This document shows positions 23,845 through 36,860 of a stretch of 64,000 bases of DNA, one piece after another. Below the pieces are notes generated by a model. The model had not been told where the DNA came from. It ran no database searches and worked only from the letters and a program-made list of their open reading frames with translations. The first letter of the stretch is position 1. Each line of letters starts with the position of its first letter. The position numbers were made by a program, and so were the translations under genes. The stretch covers positions 6,696,001 through 6,760,000 of the forward strand of contig OX424564.1 in assembly GCA_949152475.1 (NCBI GenBank). Direction: 5' to 3'. Source of the stretch: Terebella lapidaria (taxonomy: Eukaryota; Annelida; Polychaeta; Terebellida; Terebellidae).

Positions 23845-26800
23845 ATGAGCAGCCTGGCGATGTCCAACGAGCAGCCTGGCGAACTGCGGCAGGGAGCGAC
23901 GAAAATCCTGAATCTGTTCATGACTGCAAAACCCGGGAAGCATTTCGTCCAGAAGTCGCAGGATCGGACGCTGGTGATCAGCGACAGACTAAAACAGATA
24001 TCGAAAAACGAAGTTTTTTCCGTTTTTAGCCACGCGCACATGAACCAGGCAAATGAAGTTATCACACAGTTACTGAAAGCTGACGCCGTTGAAAAGTTCG
24101 TGTCAATGTGTGAGGAGCTTCGAGAGCAGGTAAACCCTGAAATCTACTACCACTGCATCTCCGTGTCATCCTATCACCACAAGGACACGAAACACTTCCG
24201 ATTACCGCCGGTATTCGAAACACACGCTGTCGACTTTTTCCCTGAGCCAGAAGTCGAACTAAAGGAGGTCATTGCACATGACGTAGAAGGCATGACAACA
24301 GCAGTTAGCCATGAGGCAGTTGGCAAAATGGCGGAACTAACAGATCGAGTTGATGGGGAAGGAGGAGTCGAGATGGCAGCGACATCAGAAGTCGAACTAA
24401 AGGAGGTCATTGCACATCACGTAGAAGGCATGACAACAGCAGTTAGCCATGAGGCAGTTGGCAAAATGGCGGAACTAACAGATCGAGTTGATGGGGAAGG
24501 AGGAGTCGAGATGGCAGCGACGCCAGAAGTCGAACTAAAGGAGGTCATTGCACATCATGTAGAAGGCGTCGGGATGGTAGCGACGCCCGAGGGAGTACCA
24601 ACCACGCCAGTTGACGAGAAGGCATTGCGATACTTTCGAGAGGACATCGGTCTCAACTCCCATCACTGGCACTGGCACGCCGTGTACCCATCGTGGCCAG
24701 CCCCGGGTCTGTAGACTCACGCCATGTTACCATATCTGTTACCACCTTGTTTTTCTGTTCCGATTATCCAATCAATAATGATCGGTAACAAGATACAGCG
24801 TCATTATTGTTCACATGCATTAGTGCTCCATAAATAGAGTTAACTTCTGATATACTTCTGCTTTTTCAAATCAAGTGGTCGTGGGTGGCGGGCGAGGGGG
24901 GGGGGGGGGCAGTACAGAAGAAGACCAGTATAGAATACGATCGATTTCGCGGGGACATAGCGGTGGGAGGAACGCTTCAAGTCTAAAGCAAAAAATATGG
25001 TCACTGGTGGTTGCAATGCTAGCAATTGAAACCTCTGTGACGAACACTAAACCAATACCCGAGTCTGCAGTATCCCGAGCGAACAATACATCCAATCTCA
25101 AAATCCAGTGCCAGAAAGAAAATCGAGAAAAATGTAAGGAAAATGTAGCACAATAAAACACATAAGAGACACATAATGTTCCTTCATCGTAGCTCTGGGA
25201 CATCAAGTGGACATGCGAATCAGATTGTTATTATTCTAGTAATTGTAAAAAGTTGAGGTATATACATTGCACACTATACCTAGATGATAACACAGTGCTG
25301 GAATCATAGTTTTTGACCTGGCGTATTTTTTCATTTGTCCAACTGCGTGTTAGTTCTAATTTTTTTTTTTAAATGACATCAAAGTTTTGTACTAATGATA
25401 TGATCGCAAACAAACAAATATCGGCCGTTTGTAAATTGTTACTTTACTTCGGTCCTGCAGGTATTTTCTTGCACCGAAGAGGGGAGCTGTTTTACTATAT
25501 GCACAAGCAGATGCTGGCGCGTTATGACGCTGAGAGGCTCAGCAACGGCCTGGAACCCGTGAAAGCGCTGGACTGGAAGAAAACCGACCCACAGGTACAC
25601 ACTTTTTTATACACTGATGACAATATTTGTCACGGAGAATAACATGATTTATTCGGCTACAAGAGTAATTTTGATTTACAGACGTTATTCAGATTTTCTA
25701 TTAGTTTGCACGTAAAGGATGAATATACACGAAATTTACACCCAAGAAGGACGCTTTTTCACTACCATATTCATCAATGTAATATTATGACTTGTGTAGA
25801 AACTTTGTTTACAGTCAACGCGTCCTAATAAGGTTTCCACCCATATTTGTTGAATATTCGTAAAATCCGGTGTACACGAAGGAGCTGCTCTTCAATAACA
25901 TTTCAAGTTCAACACAAAACGTCAACTGATTTGTTGCCATAAATCTTCGTAGAGTTGTCAGATCAATTTGAAAATTCAAATGTTTCAATTTGGCATAAAA
26001 CCATCTTTGTCATTCACCAAATTTCTTACCTCTAAGAAATTGCTAACTGAAAGAGTTAGCAATCTACACCATCGTTAAATTTTACCTCGAACATGAAATT
26101 TATAATCATAGCTTAAACTAAAAGCATATATGACAGAATAAAACAACGTATGGGATATTGTTTGGTTCATTATATAGCTAATCTGCGATTACATTTACTT
26201 TCCCTGTTCATTGATGAATGATTGTGTTAGGATTCAAAAACGAATGGTTCGATCAACCTGAAACTGATAGAGATGAAGCGGCACGTTGTTAAAATCGAAT
26301 AAATAATGATTGCCATGACAACCGAAAAAGTAAAACCCATATAATTGAATTATTTCTAATCGATAATAATTGTTCCAAAAGTTTTTGTATTTTTCTTCGG
26401 TCTTAAAACCAAAACTCCCCCATTATCGCTTGAGGTCGTTTTTTTATTGGCGGGGGGGGGGGGGGGGCTCACGAATTTACGACTTTTGTAGGTCAGTACC
26501 AAGAATTCAGGTCGTGGTCGATAAAATGGTCAATATAGAGAAATCACGTGAACATATTTTTATTAATGATTATTTCTCCTGTGATTTTGTATTTTTTTCT
26601 ATGGCCAATTCATCACCACTTGATGTATAATTAATGGCCGTACGACCGAAATACCTCCATTATCGTCCGAGTAGAAAATTTAAGGGTAATCAGTTTTAAT
26701 TTCAGTAATAAGATCTGAAGAGTGTGCGATGTCTGGTTGTCTCGTTTTTCGTAAATTTGTGTACTTCGTGTCCAGGGTTACAACCCCCGCCTGCCGAGTT

Positions 26801-29789
26801 TCGACGCCCGTCCGCCCGGTTGGAAACTTCCCGAAAATCATCGAAGTCAACTTGAAGCACTGCGGGATCAAGTGAAGGTAAAATTGCTTCCCGTTATAAT
26901 GCTATACTTTGACGTTTACTTTTTTCAATACATATTTTAAACAGCTTACGATGGATGTAGTGGTACATTGCTGACATAATTATTTACTCACTCATTATAC
27001 TCGTTTACCCAGTTTTTCGCTGATATTTCGGCGAGGCTAAATGGTATCGTTCTATAACATGGCATACTTCACCTGGGAATCAAACGGGATTTTTTAAAAC
27101 CGAATTTATAACTAATATCCTGAAAATTGAAAAGTTGGCAATCTACCCCCAATGTCAAATTTAGCCCAGTCATTTGATTTCTGGGTCCGAACACAATTTT
27201 GTGCATTTCAAAATCAACATGCTTGTGTCGAATACACCCCAGTGTGTCTTCTTATCCAAATTAACAATAACATTTCGAATCCTGACGGATGTGAACAGGA
27301 CCAAGTCCTCGAATATGCTCAGATTCTCGAGATCCCATTTTGGGCTGAAATTTAATATTGAGGAAGGTTGCCAACTCCTTCAAATTTTTTTGCGATAGGA
27401 GTCTGGAATCCGGTAAAAAAAAACGTGTTGTTTGACTCTCAGGTGAAGTATGCCAAGTTATAGAACGATAACATTCATTATTACAAAAATATCGTCAAAA
27501 ACCGTTGTAAACAAGTTAGAAAATTCAGGGCATATTTAATTCTGACTAGGTATATTGGTATATTTAAGAATACACTGTTGGTCAGAATGGTGGTTACATT
27601 ATTAGATGTGTGAACAACCTGTCTACCTAATTTTGGTGAATAATCTGTCAACCTAACCACCATTTTGAAAAAAAACAGTGCTATACTGAATAAGCGTAAT
27701 AAGTGATTAAATATGTGCCAAGAATATTGCAAACTTTTCTATGAGTAAATGTGATGAGTAAACCGACTATTCTCGGTTGACAGTCAGCGATGGATGGCGA
27801 GGATTTCGACAGCAGATCCAGCTATATCGAACGGAACATTCACAATACTGGACATATGCTCATCGCTGGCTGGAGTATGTGTTTGGTGTATCAGTTGTAA
27901 AATGCTACTCTTCATCCTGACTTTACTGGTGGTTGATAATTATCGATTTTTTTTCCACACGTTCTTTTCTCCCATATTGGTATAGTTTCGCCCGATTTAG
28001 CCAATGATGTGCACAAAAGTATCCTAAAAACACCATTCCTCTCATAATGTTATACCAGGTCCCGGTACGCCATCGGGACGACCTGGGGTGATGGCGTCGG
28101 AAAGAACGTCCATCAGAGATCCGATATTTTTCCGCTGGCACAAGTTTATTGACCAGCTGATACAGGCGAACAAGACCAAGGATTTCCAGAAAGCCTACAC
28201 AGAACAGGTCACAACACACGTACTAACTGTAATAAAAACAAGAGCTTCTGGATAAAATATCTACATAATTTTGTCGCATGGATTGTCCTGTCACGCGCTA
28301 ATTGTAATCGAACTCGAAATTTTACAGGACATCACGTGGCCGGGAGTGACATTGAAGTCTCTAGAAGTACTGAATTCAAAACAAGAACCGACCACTGAAC
28401 TGAAAACGTTCATGCGCAAGCGCGAGGTGGACATGTCGTACAGCTGGAGCCTGATACACCCCCAGCAACATAAGGTTCTCGGCGATAGGCTTCGCAAAAT
28501 AATAGCAGAATCAGTTACTCGTCACGCCAAGCGTCACAAATGGATACTGAGTATATTTGTTGAATAACTTGGACACTTACCCCACCCACAAATTACAAGC
28601 AACACGTATACATCAAGCAAAAATCAAGCAAACCTTCCGTCTTCAAATTAATCCTACTATTGCAGATGGACGTCACTCATTTGGACCATGAGGGCTTCAG
28701 CTACAAGCTGGTAGTAAACAACAGCACGGCGAGCGAACTGTGGGCAACGGTGAGAGTCTTCTTACTGCCCAAAAATGACGTCCAAGGGAGTAGAGAGTAC
28801 AACATGAATGATTTCGCTACCTCGGCAATAGAGATGGATAAATTCACGGAACACAGTAAGTCAAGCGGAAGTAAATCATGTATCATGTAGATTTGCAACA
28901 ACCTTTACTGGAGCTATTCTGGCGACTTCTTTTACATGGCAATCCAATAACATAATAACACAATAACATTGTGTCATTAACAGAAAAAAAGCCACGACTT
29001 AAAAAAACCCATATATATGGAGGATCGTTTGAGAATCGCATTTACGTATATATATCCCTTTGTATTAGGTATATTAAATTCATTCTGTAAGCATATAATG
29101 CGCCCCAAAGTAATACCGAATATGGTAATGAAGTTCGAAGTCCCCTGTGGTTTAATTTTATTCATGCACATATTTGACTTGAAACCCTCGGCAGTTCCGC
29201 GCGGCGATCAAGAGTTCGAGCGGAAGTCCAGTAAGTCGAGCGTGACGATCCCGTGGACGCAGACTTTCTCAAGGCTGTTGAATGACTTAGAGGGAGACCA
29301 GACAGGGCACGAGGACTACTGCGGCTGTGGGTGGCCTGAGCACCTGCAACTCCCCCGGGGTAACGGGAAAGGCTGGCCCTGTCACGTGTTTGCTATGCTT
29401 ACCGACTGGACGAAAGACAGGGTACGTAAGCTGCGAGTGTAACACATTCTAGGCTGCAGTTCACTCATATTCGCTGATTTTTGTTCCTCAATATTATGCC
29501 CTGCTCTGTTGTTTTGCAGGCGGATCCAAATTTCAATCGCCCGCAAACCCCACCCGAGCTGATATCCGTCAACGATGATGGCATTAGCTCCAAGCATAAG
29601 AATGCGGCTAGCTACTGCGGTCTGAGAGGTAGACGTTACCCGGACAACCGCTCCATGGGTTTCCCTTTCGACCGACCGTCGGAGCCAGTCCAAACTATCC
29701 AGCAGTTTGTCAGCGGCAAAAGCAACGTCCAGGTCATGGAACTCAAAATCAAACACGACAGTAAGCAAGTGAAGTTGGAGAATGAGTAA
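23845..29789 (+). CDS. Arthropod-type prophenoloxidase (hemocyanin superfamily), nine exons
   Basis: Exons: 23845-24706, 25461-25594, 26776-26877, 27784-27874, 28059-28207, 28328-28474, 28666-28855, 29195-29421, 29520-29789. All junctions are GT-AG, phases match, and the product is 723 residues. Family members are type-3 copper enzymes that oxidise phenols to quinones in melanisation. The start has AAA at -4 to -2 and no signal peptide, as in most family members. The N domain is residues 1-135. Copper A ligands are H274 and H278 in NSHHWHWH, and H302 in [12 protein letters not shown]. Copper B ligands are H386 and H390 in IHNTGH, and H424 in [13 protein letters not shown], so all six are present. 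The C domain has [14 protein letters not shown] and [18 protein letters not shown], closer to prophenoloxidase than to oxygen-carrying hemocyanin. Oddities are a tandem-repeat insert (residues 136-241) and a short stretch, 84 residues, between H302 and H386. The donor after exon 6 (AAG/GTTCTC) is the weakest. No AATAAA follows the stop within 150 bp. Confidence 0.88.
24250..24566 (+). repeat. 138-bp in-frame tandem repeat inside prophenoloxidase exon 1
   Basis: Units at 24250-24387 and 24388-24525 plus a partial third (24526-24566) encode 46 residues each, starting [19 protein letters not shown] and ending EGGVEMAAT. Units differ by a few bases only. The repeat lies between the N domain and the first copper-A motif. 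It is acidic and predicted helical or disordered, and it keeps the frame because 138 is divisible by three. I know of no such insert in this family. Confidence 0.92.
26340..26755 (+). repeat. Dispersed repeat I in prophenoloxidase intron 2
   Basis: Diverged copy of the repeat at 6430-7245, sharing AAGAATTCA.GTCGTGGTCGA and the TTTAATTTCAG...GTTGTCTCGTTT block. A G-run at 26451-26467 lies at its left side, paralleling the C-run near 6152 outside the first copy. Boundaries are approximate. Confidence 0.45.
26995..27530. repeat. Foldback repeat F in prophenoloxidase intron 3
   Basis: The two ends are inverted copies of about 190 bp. The left end has TATCGTTCTATAACATGGCATACTTC and GAAAAGTTGGCAATCTACCC; the right end has their reverse complements. 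The middle, from about 27190 to 27340, is single-copy. Related copies are at 30765-31336 and 59395-60125, with a partial one at 56875-57000. No transposase is present. Confidence 0.75.
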
Positions 29790-30764
29790 CCATGTGGAAA
29801 AGCTATCAACATCCCCGCACAACATGGTTAGCCACAATACTGATTGTTTAAGGACGAACAGCATGTAAAATCTCGAATCTGGAATGCGCCAATCCTCCAT
29901 TCACTTATAATGTAAATATAAAGGTAACAAAATCATGAACTTGCAAACATCCATTCGGCACCAGAATTTACTGTGGCGACCTATACTCATCAAGGATCAC
30001 CAACCGAGACTTGGTTTTGACTAAACATGAGTAATTGTCTGATAATTGTCATTTTCAAATGTCATTTTGTGACTTATTTCTCAAAAGACAAGGTACTCTC
30101 AAAACATGCCCAACGACAGGATTATTTCTCACTGCGGACAACTAGTAATGCTAGTAAAGCTCACTGGTGAGCAGCGCTTGGGTGCACCGAATCCGCCCAG
30201 TGTATTCATCTCGCAGAAATTCAAGTCGTATATAGATGGTTTGCAGATGACGTCATAATCCTGTTTTGAGAATAAGATCAGTATTGTATTGCCGTCCACT
30301 CAAGGTGTTGCCGTCCAGTCAATTCTTTTAAAAGGTGTTGAGTTGAGCAATAGCAAACCATCTATTGGACGGTCACACAACAAAACGTACATACCAAACA
30401 CAGCTTGTTTGTAACGCTGAAGATACGACGCTTTGTTTGTTGACGCGTGTAAAAGTGATATCTATAATCATCAATTTGTACAATCGCAGTGACACTTTTT
30501 ATAGAACCGTGTCTCGGTTCATCATTCATGGCTATACATATCTCTGTTAATGAAGTTTCAAGAAGAAGGGTTGGGTAGTCTTGCTGATTTTGTTACCTTT
30601 ATGTTTATGGGACAGCGGCTCACTGCAGTGTTTGCTTTGTTACAAGCAGTCAATCCTTAATATGGTGTCTAGATATAGACTTGATTAGGGTTATTACACA
30701 CACATACTGTATATATACAATAGGTTTAAAAGATGATGATACAAAATGATATTGCTGCAACAAC
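29790..30764. other. No recognisable feature
   Basis: 3' flank of the prophenoloxidase gene. No further exon, polyadenylation hexamer or RNA gene was recognised. Confidence 0.55.
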
Positions 30765-31336
30765 TATACTCTGATTTTTCTAACTTATTTACACCGGTTT
30801 TTGATGATATCTTTGCGGTGCTACATCGTATCGTTCTATAACTTGGCACACCTCACCTGGGAGTCAAACGACAATTTTCTACCAAATTTCAGACTCCTAT
30901 TGCAATAATTGAAAAAGTTGGCAATCTACCCCAATGTTAAATTCCAGCCAAAAACGGGATCTTGAGAATCTGAGCATATTCGAGGATTTGATCCTGTTTA
31001 CATCAATCAAGAATCGATGTATTGTTGTAATTTTAGACCAGAAGACACGTTGTGGTGTATTCTACACAAACATGTTAATTTCAAAAGATTGCGATACTAC
31101 AAAATCGAGCCAATACACAAAATTGTGTGCGGACCCAGAAATTAAATGACAGGGCTATATTTAACATTGGTGTAGATTGCCAACTTTTTCAATTTTCGTG
31201 ATACAAGTCTGAAATTCGGTACGTGAATGCCGTTTGTCTCCCAGGTGAAGTATGCCAAGTTATAGAACGATAGCATTTAGCATCGCAAAAATATCAGCGA
31301 AAAACAATGTAAACGAGTTAGAAAAATCAGAGTATA
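30765..31336. repeat. Foldback repeat F, complete copy
   Basis: The ends are TATACTCTGATTTTTCTAAC and its exact reverse complement, with inverted arms of about 180 bp. CAAC flanks both sides (30761-30764 and 31337-31340) and may be a 4-bp target duplication. The arms hold TATCGTTCTATAACTTGGCA and its inverse. It is the best copy for defining the family and is non-coding. Confidence 0.82.
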
Positions 31337-32052
31337 CAACATAACATTGACAGTCTAACTACATTACATGTAATCATGTGTTGTGAAATATTCAAGAATG
31401 TAAGTATCAATCTATTACCACCAATACAGTGAGATTTTAATGTTTTTATCAAATATGATCGTAATTTTTTTAATTCAACTATGAACATAAGTACACGTAT
31501 GATTGGTGATTATACACGATTTTGCTGATAGTACGAAGTATTGTCACTGCAGTAGATGATCAATTCATCACATATAATTCCTTTGTTATGATGATTATTT
31601 TTGTGACGAATAGAAGAATATCACAATGCATTTTTATCAAGAATTTATTTGGTGATTGATAATTATACTTATGAATACTATTATGTACTTCACTTGCACG
31701 TTTTTCTGTGTATAAGAGGTAAAATGCATTATATATAATGTGTAATACATGGTCGTATATGATGATTAAAAAAAAAAAAATTATATTTACTATCAATGTA
31801 ATGAACTATAAAAGGCAGAAGATGTTACCGATAAATGTTCACTAAAAAATCCGTTTGCTATTGGTGCTTCTGCTAAATAATAATGTATATTTTGTGATCC
31901 ATGTAATAAATATAAAATAATCGTAATCATGTGTGAATAATTTATTACACTTACTAAGATAAATCGTTATATATAGTTGTAGTTCACAAATGTGTATGTT
32001 CATTTTGAATATTCTGACATTTATGACCACTGCGGTCTGGGAGTATCGGGGA
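31337..32052. other. AT-rich, small B fragment only
   Basis: A 40-bp fragment of repeat B (AATGTAAGTATCAATCTATTACCACC) lies at about 31398-31440. The remainder is AT-rich, with nothing recognised. Confidence 0.55.
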
Positions 32053-32575
32053 AAAATTAGCCCAAAGGCTTAGACAGGTTACCGGGAAATATATGTTTTA
32101 TAATTTGGATATTAGCCATTTTGTCCCTCGACTTTGAAAATAAGGTCACTGGTCAAATTCAAGCTCACAAGAATATCCAGCATACATGCATATCATTTCC
32201 CATATATCCACTGTTGTTCGCTAAGCTATAAAGTCGATAATAAGCGAGATATCAGCCATTTTGTGCTCTGACCTCGAAAATGAGGTCAAAGGTCAATTTG
32301 AAGCCCATGACAATATCCAGCATATGTCACTTCCCATATTGGCCCCATTGATGCCCAAGGTGTGAAGACGACAATGAGCGAGACATTAGCCATTCTGTGC
32401 TCTGACCATGAAAATTAGGTCAAAGGTCAAATTGAAGGTCATCAGACTTTTCAGCGTATATTTATTTCTATATGTACACAATTGATTCCCAAGCTATAAA
32501 GTCAATAAGAAACAAAATATTAGCCATTTTGTCCTGCGACCTTGAAAATGAGGTCGAAGGTCAAATTCCCATATG
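32053..32575 (-). mobile_element. Repeat family A, copy e, 5'-truncated
   Basis: The plus strand opens with AAAAATTAGCCCAAAGGCTTAG and CAGGTTACCGGG, the family 3' end in reverse. Three to four diverged minisatellite units follow. It stops abruptly at GAGGTCGAAGGTCAAATTC with no 5' domain. Divergence from other copies suggests an older insertion. Confidence 0.75.
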
Positions 32576-34940
32576 TACTAACTGTAAATTGGTAATACGA
32601 CCATACAAGGTACCACCAGTGTGGGGCTTCCATTGATAAAACATGCACTGAAAAACAAATTTTACGTGAAATACCAACATGGCAGATGTAGTGACATCGC
32701 GAGCTTCGACATTCTTCTAAACTATGAAACTGCAAACGTTTGTTGATCAAGATTTTTTGAGCCCTTATATCTAAGCACATAGGCGGTCGCACGAATTATT
32801 GTACGACTCATCATTGGTTGCACTAACTGGTCGTACAACAGGTCGGTGGTCACTACGAGTGAAGGTACGATATGTCAGTGGTCGATGCCACCGGACAAAC
32901 GAATACCTGCGATCAACCTTTCCCATTATTTCAGCGATCGTACAACGAAGCATACCACTTCTCGTGCGTTCACTTGCTACCTGTCGTATCAAAGGTCGCC
33001 ACTTGCGATTGTAATACCGATCAGTGGTGATCAATCGTAACTCAGCAAAATTAAAACCGAACGTGCGACCATCAAATCGTACGGCTCAGTGTGACTGGGC
33101 CTTTACACGTCTAACTAACTCGTGAATAATAATATTTGGAATATCCTTGTGGTTTTTGTATAATACCGCTTCAAATGGCACCTTTTCGTTACATTTCGAA
33201 ATCTATTATATTTTTTTTTGTGTAATCATTGCCATTGAAGATAATAAACATGTACTTACTTACTCATTTACTTAACCATATAGTCAAATGGTAACCCTGG
33301 TTTGCCTACAGAATCAAACAATAAGCGTTCCATAAAGTAGTTTCTACCCCCATTTAGTAACGGTCATGCCAACTAGGTGCATAGTAATTCATGGAATCTC
33401 CTTGCAAGTTATATTACCGGTATGGAACATAATTCATCGGGCTGTTGATGGTCTTCAGTGTAATTATCGTTTGAGATTTGTGTGCTTTATATGACTCATC
33501 CCAGTGTGTGAACTGTAAAATCTCATTGGTTTTTAGTCTCGTGAGACAACATTGTATGAGACTAATCTTATGGTGTAAACAACGCAATCTAATAAGACAT
33601 ATGACTTATAGGATAGTATCGCATAAGAGAAAGCTCATCGTCTAAACGGGCCTTAAAAACTCACGCTTCTGTATTGAAACAGTACATCATCGAGCGTATA
33701 ATAGGGCGTGTAAGTGAGATTTGAAACGTCACGTTATTTTACGTGATTTGACCTTTCTGGTGACATTTGATTTTCCCGCCAAATTTTTGGGCCAATTCGT
33801 AAAATTCTACATATTCGAACTCCTGCAACTTACACGGAAATTATCGGAAAATTATCGCATGTTCGTACTTTGATCATGACCCCTTCCTACGATCGCTAAC
33901 GATCTAAATATGCATTTTTCATAAGCATTTCATTCCATTTAAAAGGGATGAAAAACGTATGTTTTTATGTTCCAAGGTCATGACCTTGACGAGAGAAAAA
34001 AGCTCGTTCTCTTGAAACTACGTGACCAGTATCCAAACCGTCGGTGGTTTTTGTGACTATATATGATGTGGCATATGTTCTGTGCACTTTTTGTTATAAC
34101 ATCACAAAAATAATCTTGTTATATTGGAATATGGAGTCCAAAAACATGCTGTGAAACACAACATAGATCGGGGGCAAATTGACCATGAAAAAATATCCAT
34201 TCATTATTATAAACAGTGGTATGTTGTAGTTCGGAGCAAGTGTAATTAAGAAAAAAATGAATTGTAACAATATTCTTAATAATATTTTTGTATGGTGCTT
34301 CCAAAGTCAAGCAAAATCAGCAAAAATGACCACGTGGCATTGTTTGTCACCACTACGTACCTAAATACGTCATTTTACGACATACATGAAACGAGACTTA
34401 CAGGCCCTATTGCTATTGGATTATACACCCACATTACAATTTACGACTCTCGAACTGGGCCTCTCGGTTGGTGACATATAGCGTGGTAATATTAGGCAAG
34501 GAACCGCAATATTCAGGGAATTCGCCCCAGAAGTGGCTCCTACTTAGACGTTGGTGCTAGGCGGTTTGTTTAGGACAGTTTTCGACAAAACTGGTTTTCA
34601 AATAAATTTTGTTAACGGTAATAGTTCGATATTTCAAATAAATTTTGTTAACGGTAATAGTTCCGATATTTTTGGAGTTCGAAGTTAATGACTTTGATAG
34701 GAGTGCAACGGGTACTTTGATCCCTACATATTTATGTTCGCAGTGCTGGAAATCCATATATGAAAGTCCTATGCGAATTAATCTTATAACAGACATTGTG
34801 TTTGCTACTTTTCGGTGAATCCCTCCACAATCAGCCCGCCAGATTTCATCAGTATTCTGTACTGTGTACAAATTACTCATATATTCCATATCTGAACCAA
34901 TTCGTTCTCTCTACTTTTTCATACGTATATACATCACCTA
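32576..34940. other. Unclassified tract, two possible short DNA transposons
   Basis: No gene could be supported. The stretches 32775-33115 and 33500-33660 end in TGACTGGGCCTTTA and TAAACGGGCCTTAAA respectively. These resemble ends of short inverted-repeat elements, but I could not match the other ends convincingly. A ~40-bp direct repeat (AATAAATTTTGTTAACGGTA) lies at 34600-34660. Confidence 0.35.
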
Positions 34941-35527
34941 TGTAACGTTTTACGCCCGCTACCTAGGGTGCAATCGCCCCGCACTAAGGCACGGTCATAG
35001 CGGGCGCCGTAATTACTAGAAGTACAACCAGGTAACAGTCCGTCCGGACGAATCCGGCCGTCATACATCACATCATAACACATCATGGACATATACAAAA
35101 TAGATTATACATCAGTTATGGTAATGTAGCCGTATGTAGTGCCTGAGTTGCCATGGCAGCGGCACCACAGAGCACGTACACGTGGGCATGTTGCTGGCCG
35201 GCCTCGCCGATGGCACTGACAGATGGATAAAACCCTGGACAGCCATAGCCAGAGCCTGTGTCGCATCATCCCAGGGCGAGAGATCGGTAATCACAGGGAC
35301 TAGCCCCGAATCAGCACGGTCCCCCTCCTGGGCCCAGGATTGGAAGTCGTCCTTGGGGCCTTACGGGCCCCCTAGCCGAGAAGGGACAAGGAGCTCATGG
35401 CGTGAGCTCACCCGTCGTCCTCTTGCTTTGTCAGTTCTGGACAACTCCGAACAGACAAAACTGCTTCAGAGTAAATATAACCCCTGAAGCACGAGAAACA
35501 AGAGATGACGTAATCGCCATTGTTACA
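34941..35527 (+). repeat. LTR-like segment, possible solo LTR (fossil)
   Basis: A GC-richer 587-bp segment begins TGTAACGTTTTACGCC and ends CGCCATTGTTACA, giving TG...CA ends with a short inverted match. An AATATAA motif lies near its 3' side. No second copy, clear target duplication or adjoining retrotransposon genes were seen, so the call is tentative. Confidence 0.3.
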
Positions 35528-36860
35528 GTATAGTGGATCAAGGATTAGAGAGCGTTGCGTGCTTCGAACACGAAGCGGCCAGAAACAAGAAAATGTTTAG
35601 AAAGAATCTCCTGCCGCGATCTTTGGGCAAAATCGCCACATTACCCCCTTCTTACAATCTTGGTCCCCAACATGCTCCGCCTACGCCCAAAACTGGCAAA
35701 CACAACGGAAGCATCGCATGACGGGAGCGGAAGAAGCAAGGTGAGCGACACCAGGAAGTCGCGACGCAAAAGAGGCGGACCTTAGGGGTCCGTTTTGGAA
35801 GACTTTGCTTCGCTTTGCTTCGATTTGCTTCGCCAACCGGCGCCTCAGACCCGTGAGGGCCCGAGGTAAGGCAGAGCCACCAGAAGCGACCCCTCAGCGG
35901 CAGTGCCACAATAGCCCTGACCCTCCTCCATGCGCTGATCGTCCGCGCCGTCCTTCTTGTCGATTTCTCGAAAAAAAAATATTGAACAAAATTCAAATTC
36001 TTAGATTTAGCAATATCAAGTTTCTTATATTTGCCATTCAAAGTTTTAATTTAAGACATCAAAGTGTCTGTACATGTCATTAGATTCCAGATATCTGGAT
36101 TTAGATCTGGTCAATAGAGGATAAATATATTCTTGTCATCACATATTACATGCTAATGTTTGGGAATTCATGACAGGTGCTACATCTGGGGCAGGAAAAG
36201 CTCACTCTTTCCGGAACACCTGATGTTTCCAATTTGTGGCCATATTTGGAGATTCATGAAGTTCCATAAAATTTTCTCGATTTCGTCCGACACCAGCACT
36301 GAGATTGGATAATGGAATCGGTTTTGTTTGCTCGGATAGTATATACTCGAGTATTATTCTCATGTTTGTTGAGCAAAATCTTGCAGTGTTATTTCAGTTC
36401 AGGCTAGATTGAACCAGTTATTATAGAATCTATAACTAGTGCTGAACACAGTGATATTTCTGTCAAAGCGTGTTGGATATCTAGACCTGGTATCACCATA
36501 CCTATCTAGGTATAGATAGTGCTCCTAACACATAAGCCAACTGGTAGCAAAATACAACAGTGTGATTTAGGTAACTAACGTAGTCTTCAAGTATACATAT
36601 ATTATTAGAAACATTCAACGGATGTCAACTGATCAATAATGACATCTGCTGATGTATTAAAAGTGAGAAGTCCAAAGTCAGTTGATTCTGCCAAGCCTGG
36701 TCAGGCAGATCAGCCAGAATGGCTTAAATTATCAGCATCCGTAGATGGCAGTGCTTGTAGAAGTGAGTTGAAATCTAGGCTTAGAACGAATTCTGAAGTA
36801 GTGACAAGTAAGCATCATCCTGATAAGTCCACAAACAGCCCGTTGTTGCTGGACTTGACG
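35528..36860. other. Unclassified tract with a repeat D copy
   Basis: GC-rich to about 35960, then AT-rich. A repeat D copy lies at about 36150-36365 (GGGCAGGAAAAGCTCACTCT; GTTTTGTTTGCTCGGA). An open frame at 36639-36896 has no recognisable domain and runs into repeat B, so it is not called. Confidence 0.4.

Noticed and set aside
24906-24912. Many G or C homopolymer runs (also 4494, 6152, 26451, 45888, 46345, 60720, 62817) as regulatory quadruplex sites
   Set aside because: They are single homopolymer runs at repeat borders. Length slippage is the simpler explanation.
24871-25206. Overlapping open frames in prophenoloxidase intron 1
   Set aside because: They span a G-run and lie in an intron defined by matching splice phases and conserved protein on both sides.
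35182-35487. 101-residue open frame in a GC-rich tract
   Set aside because: No recognisable domain; it lies inside the LTR-like segment and GC-rich DNA lengthens frames by chance.
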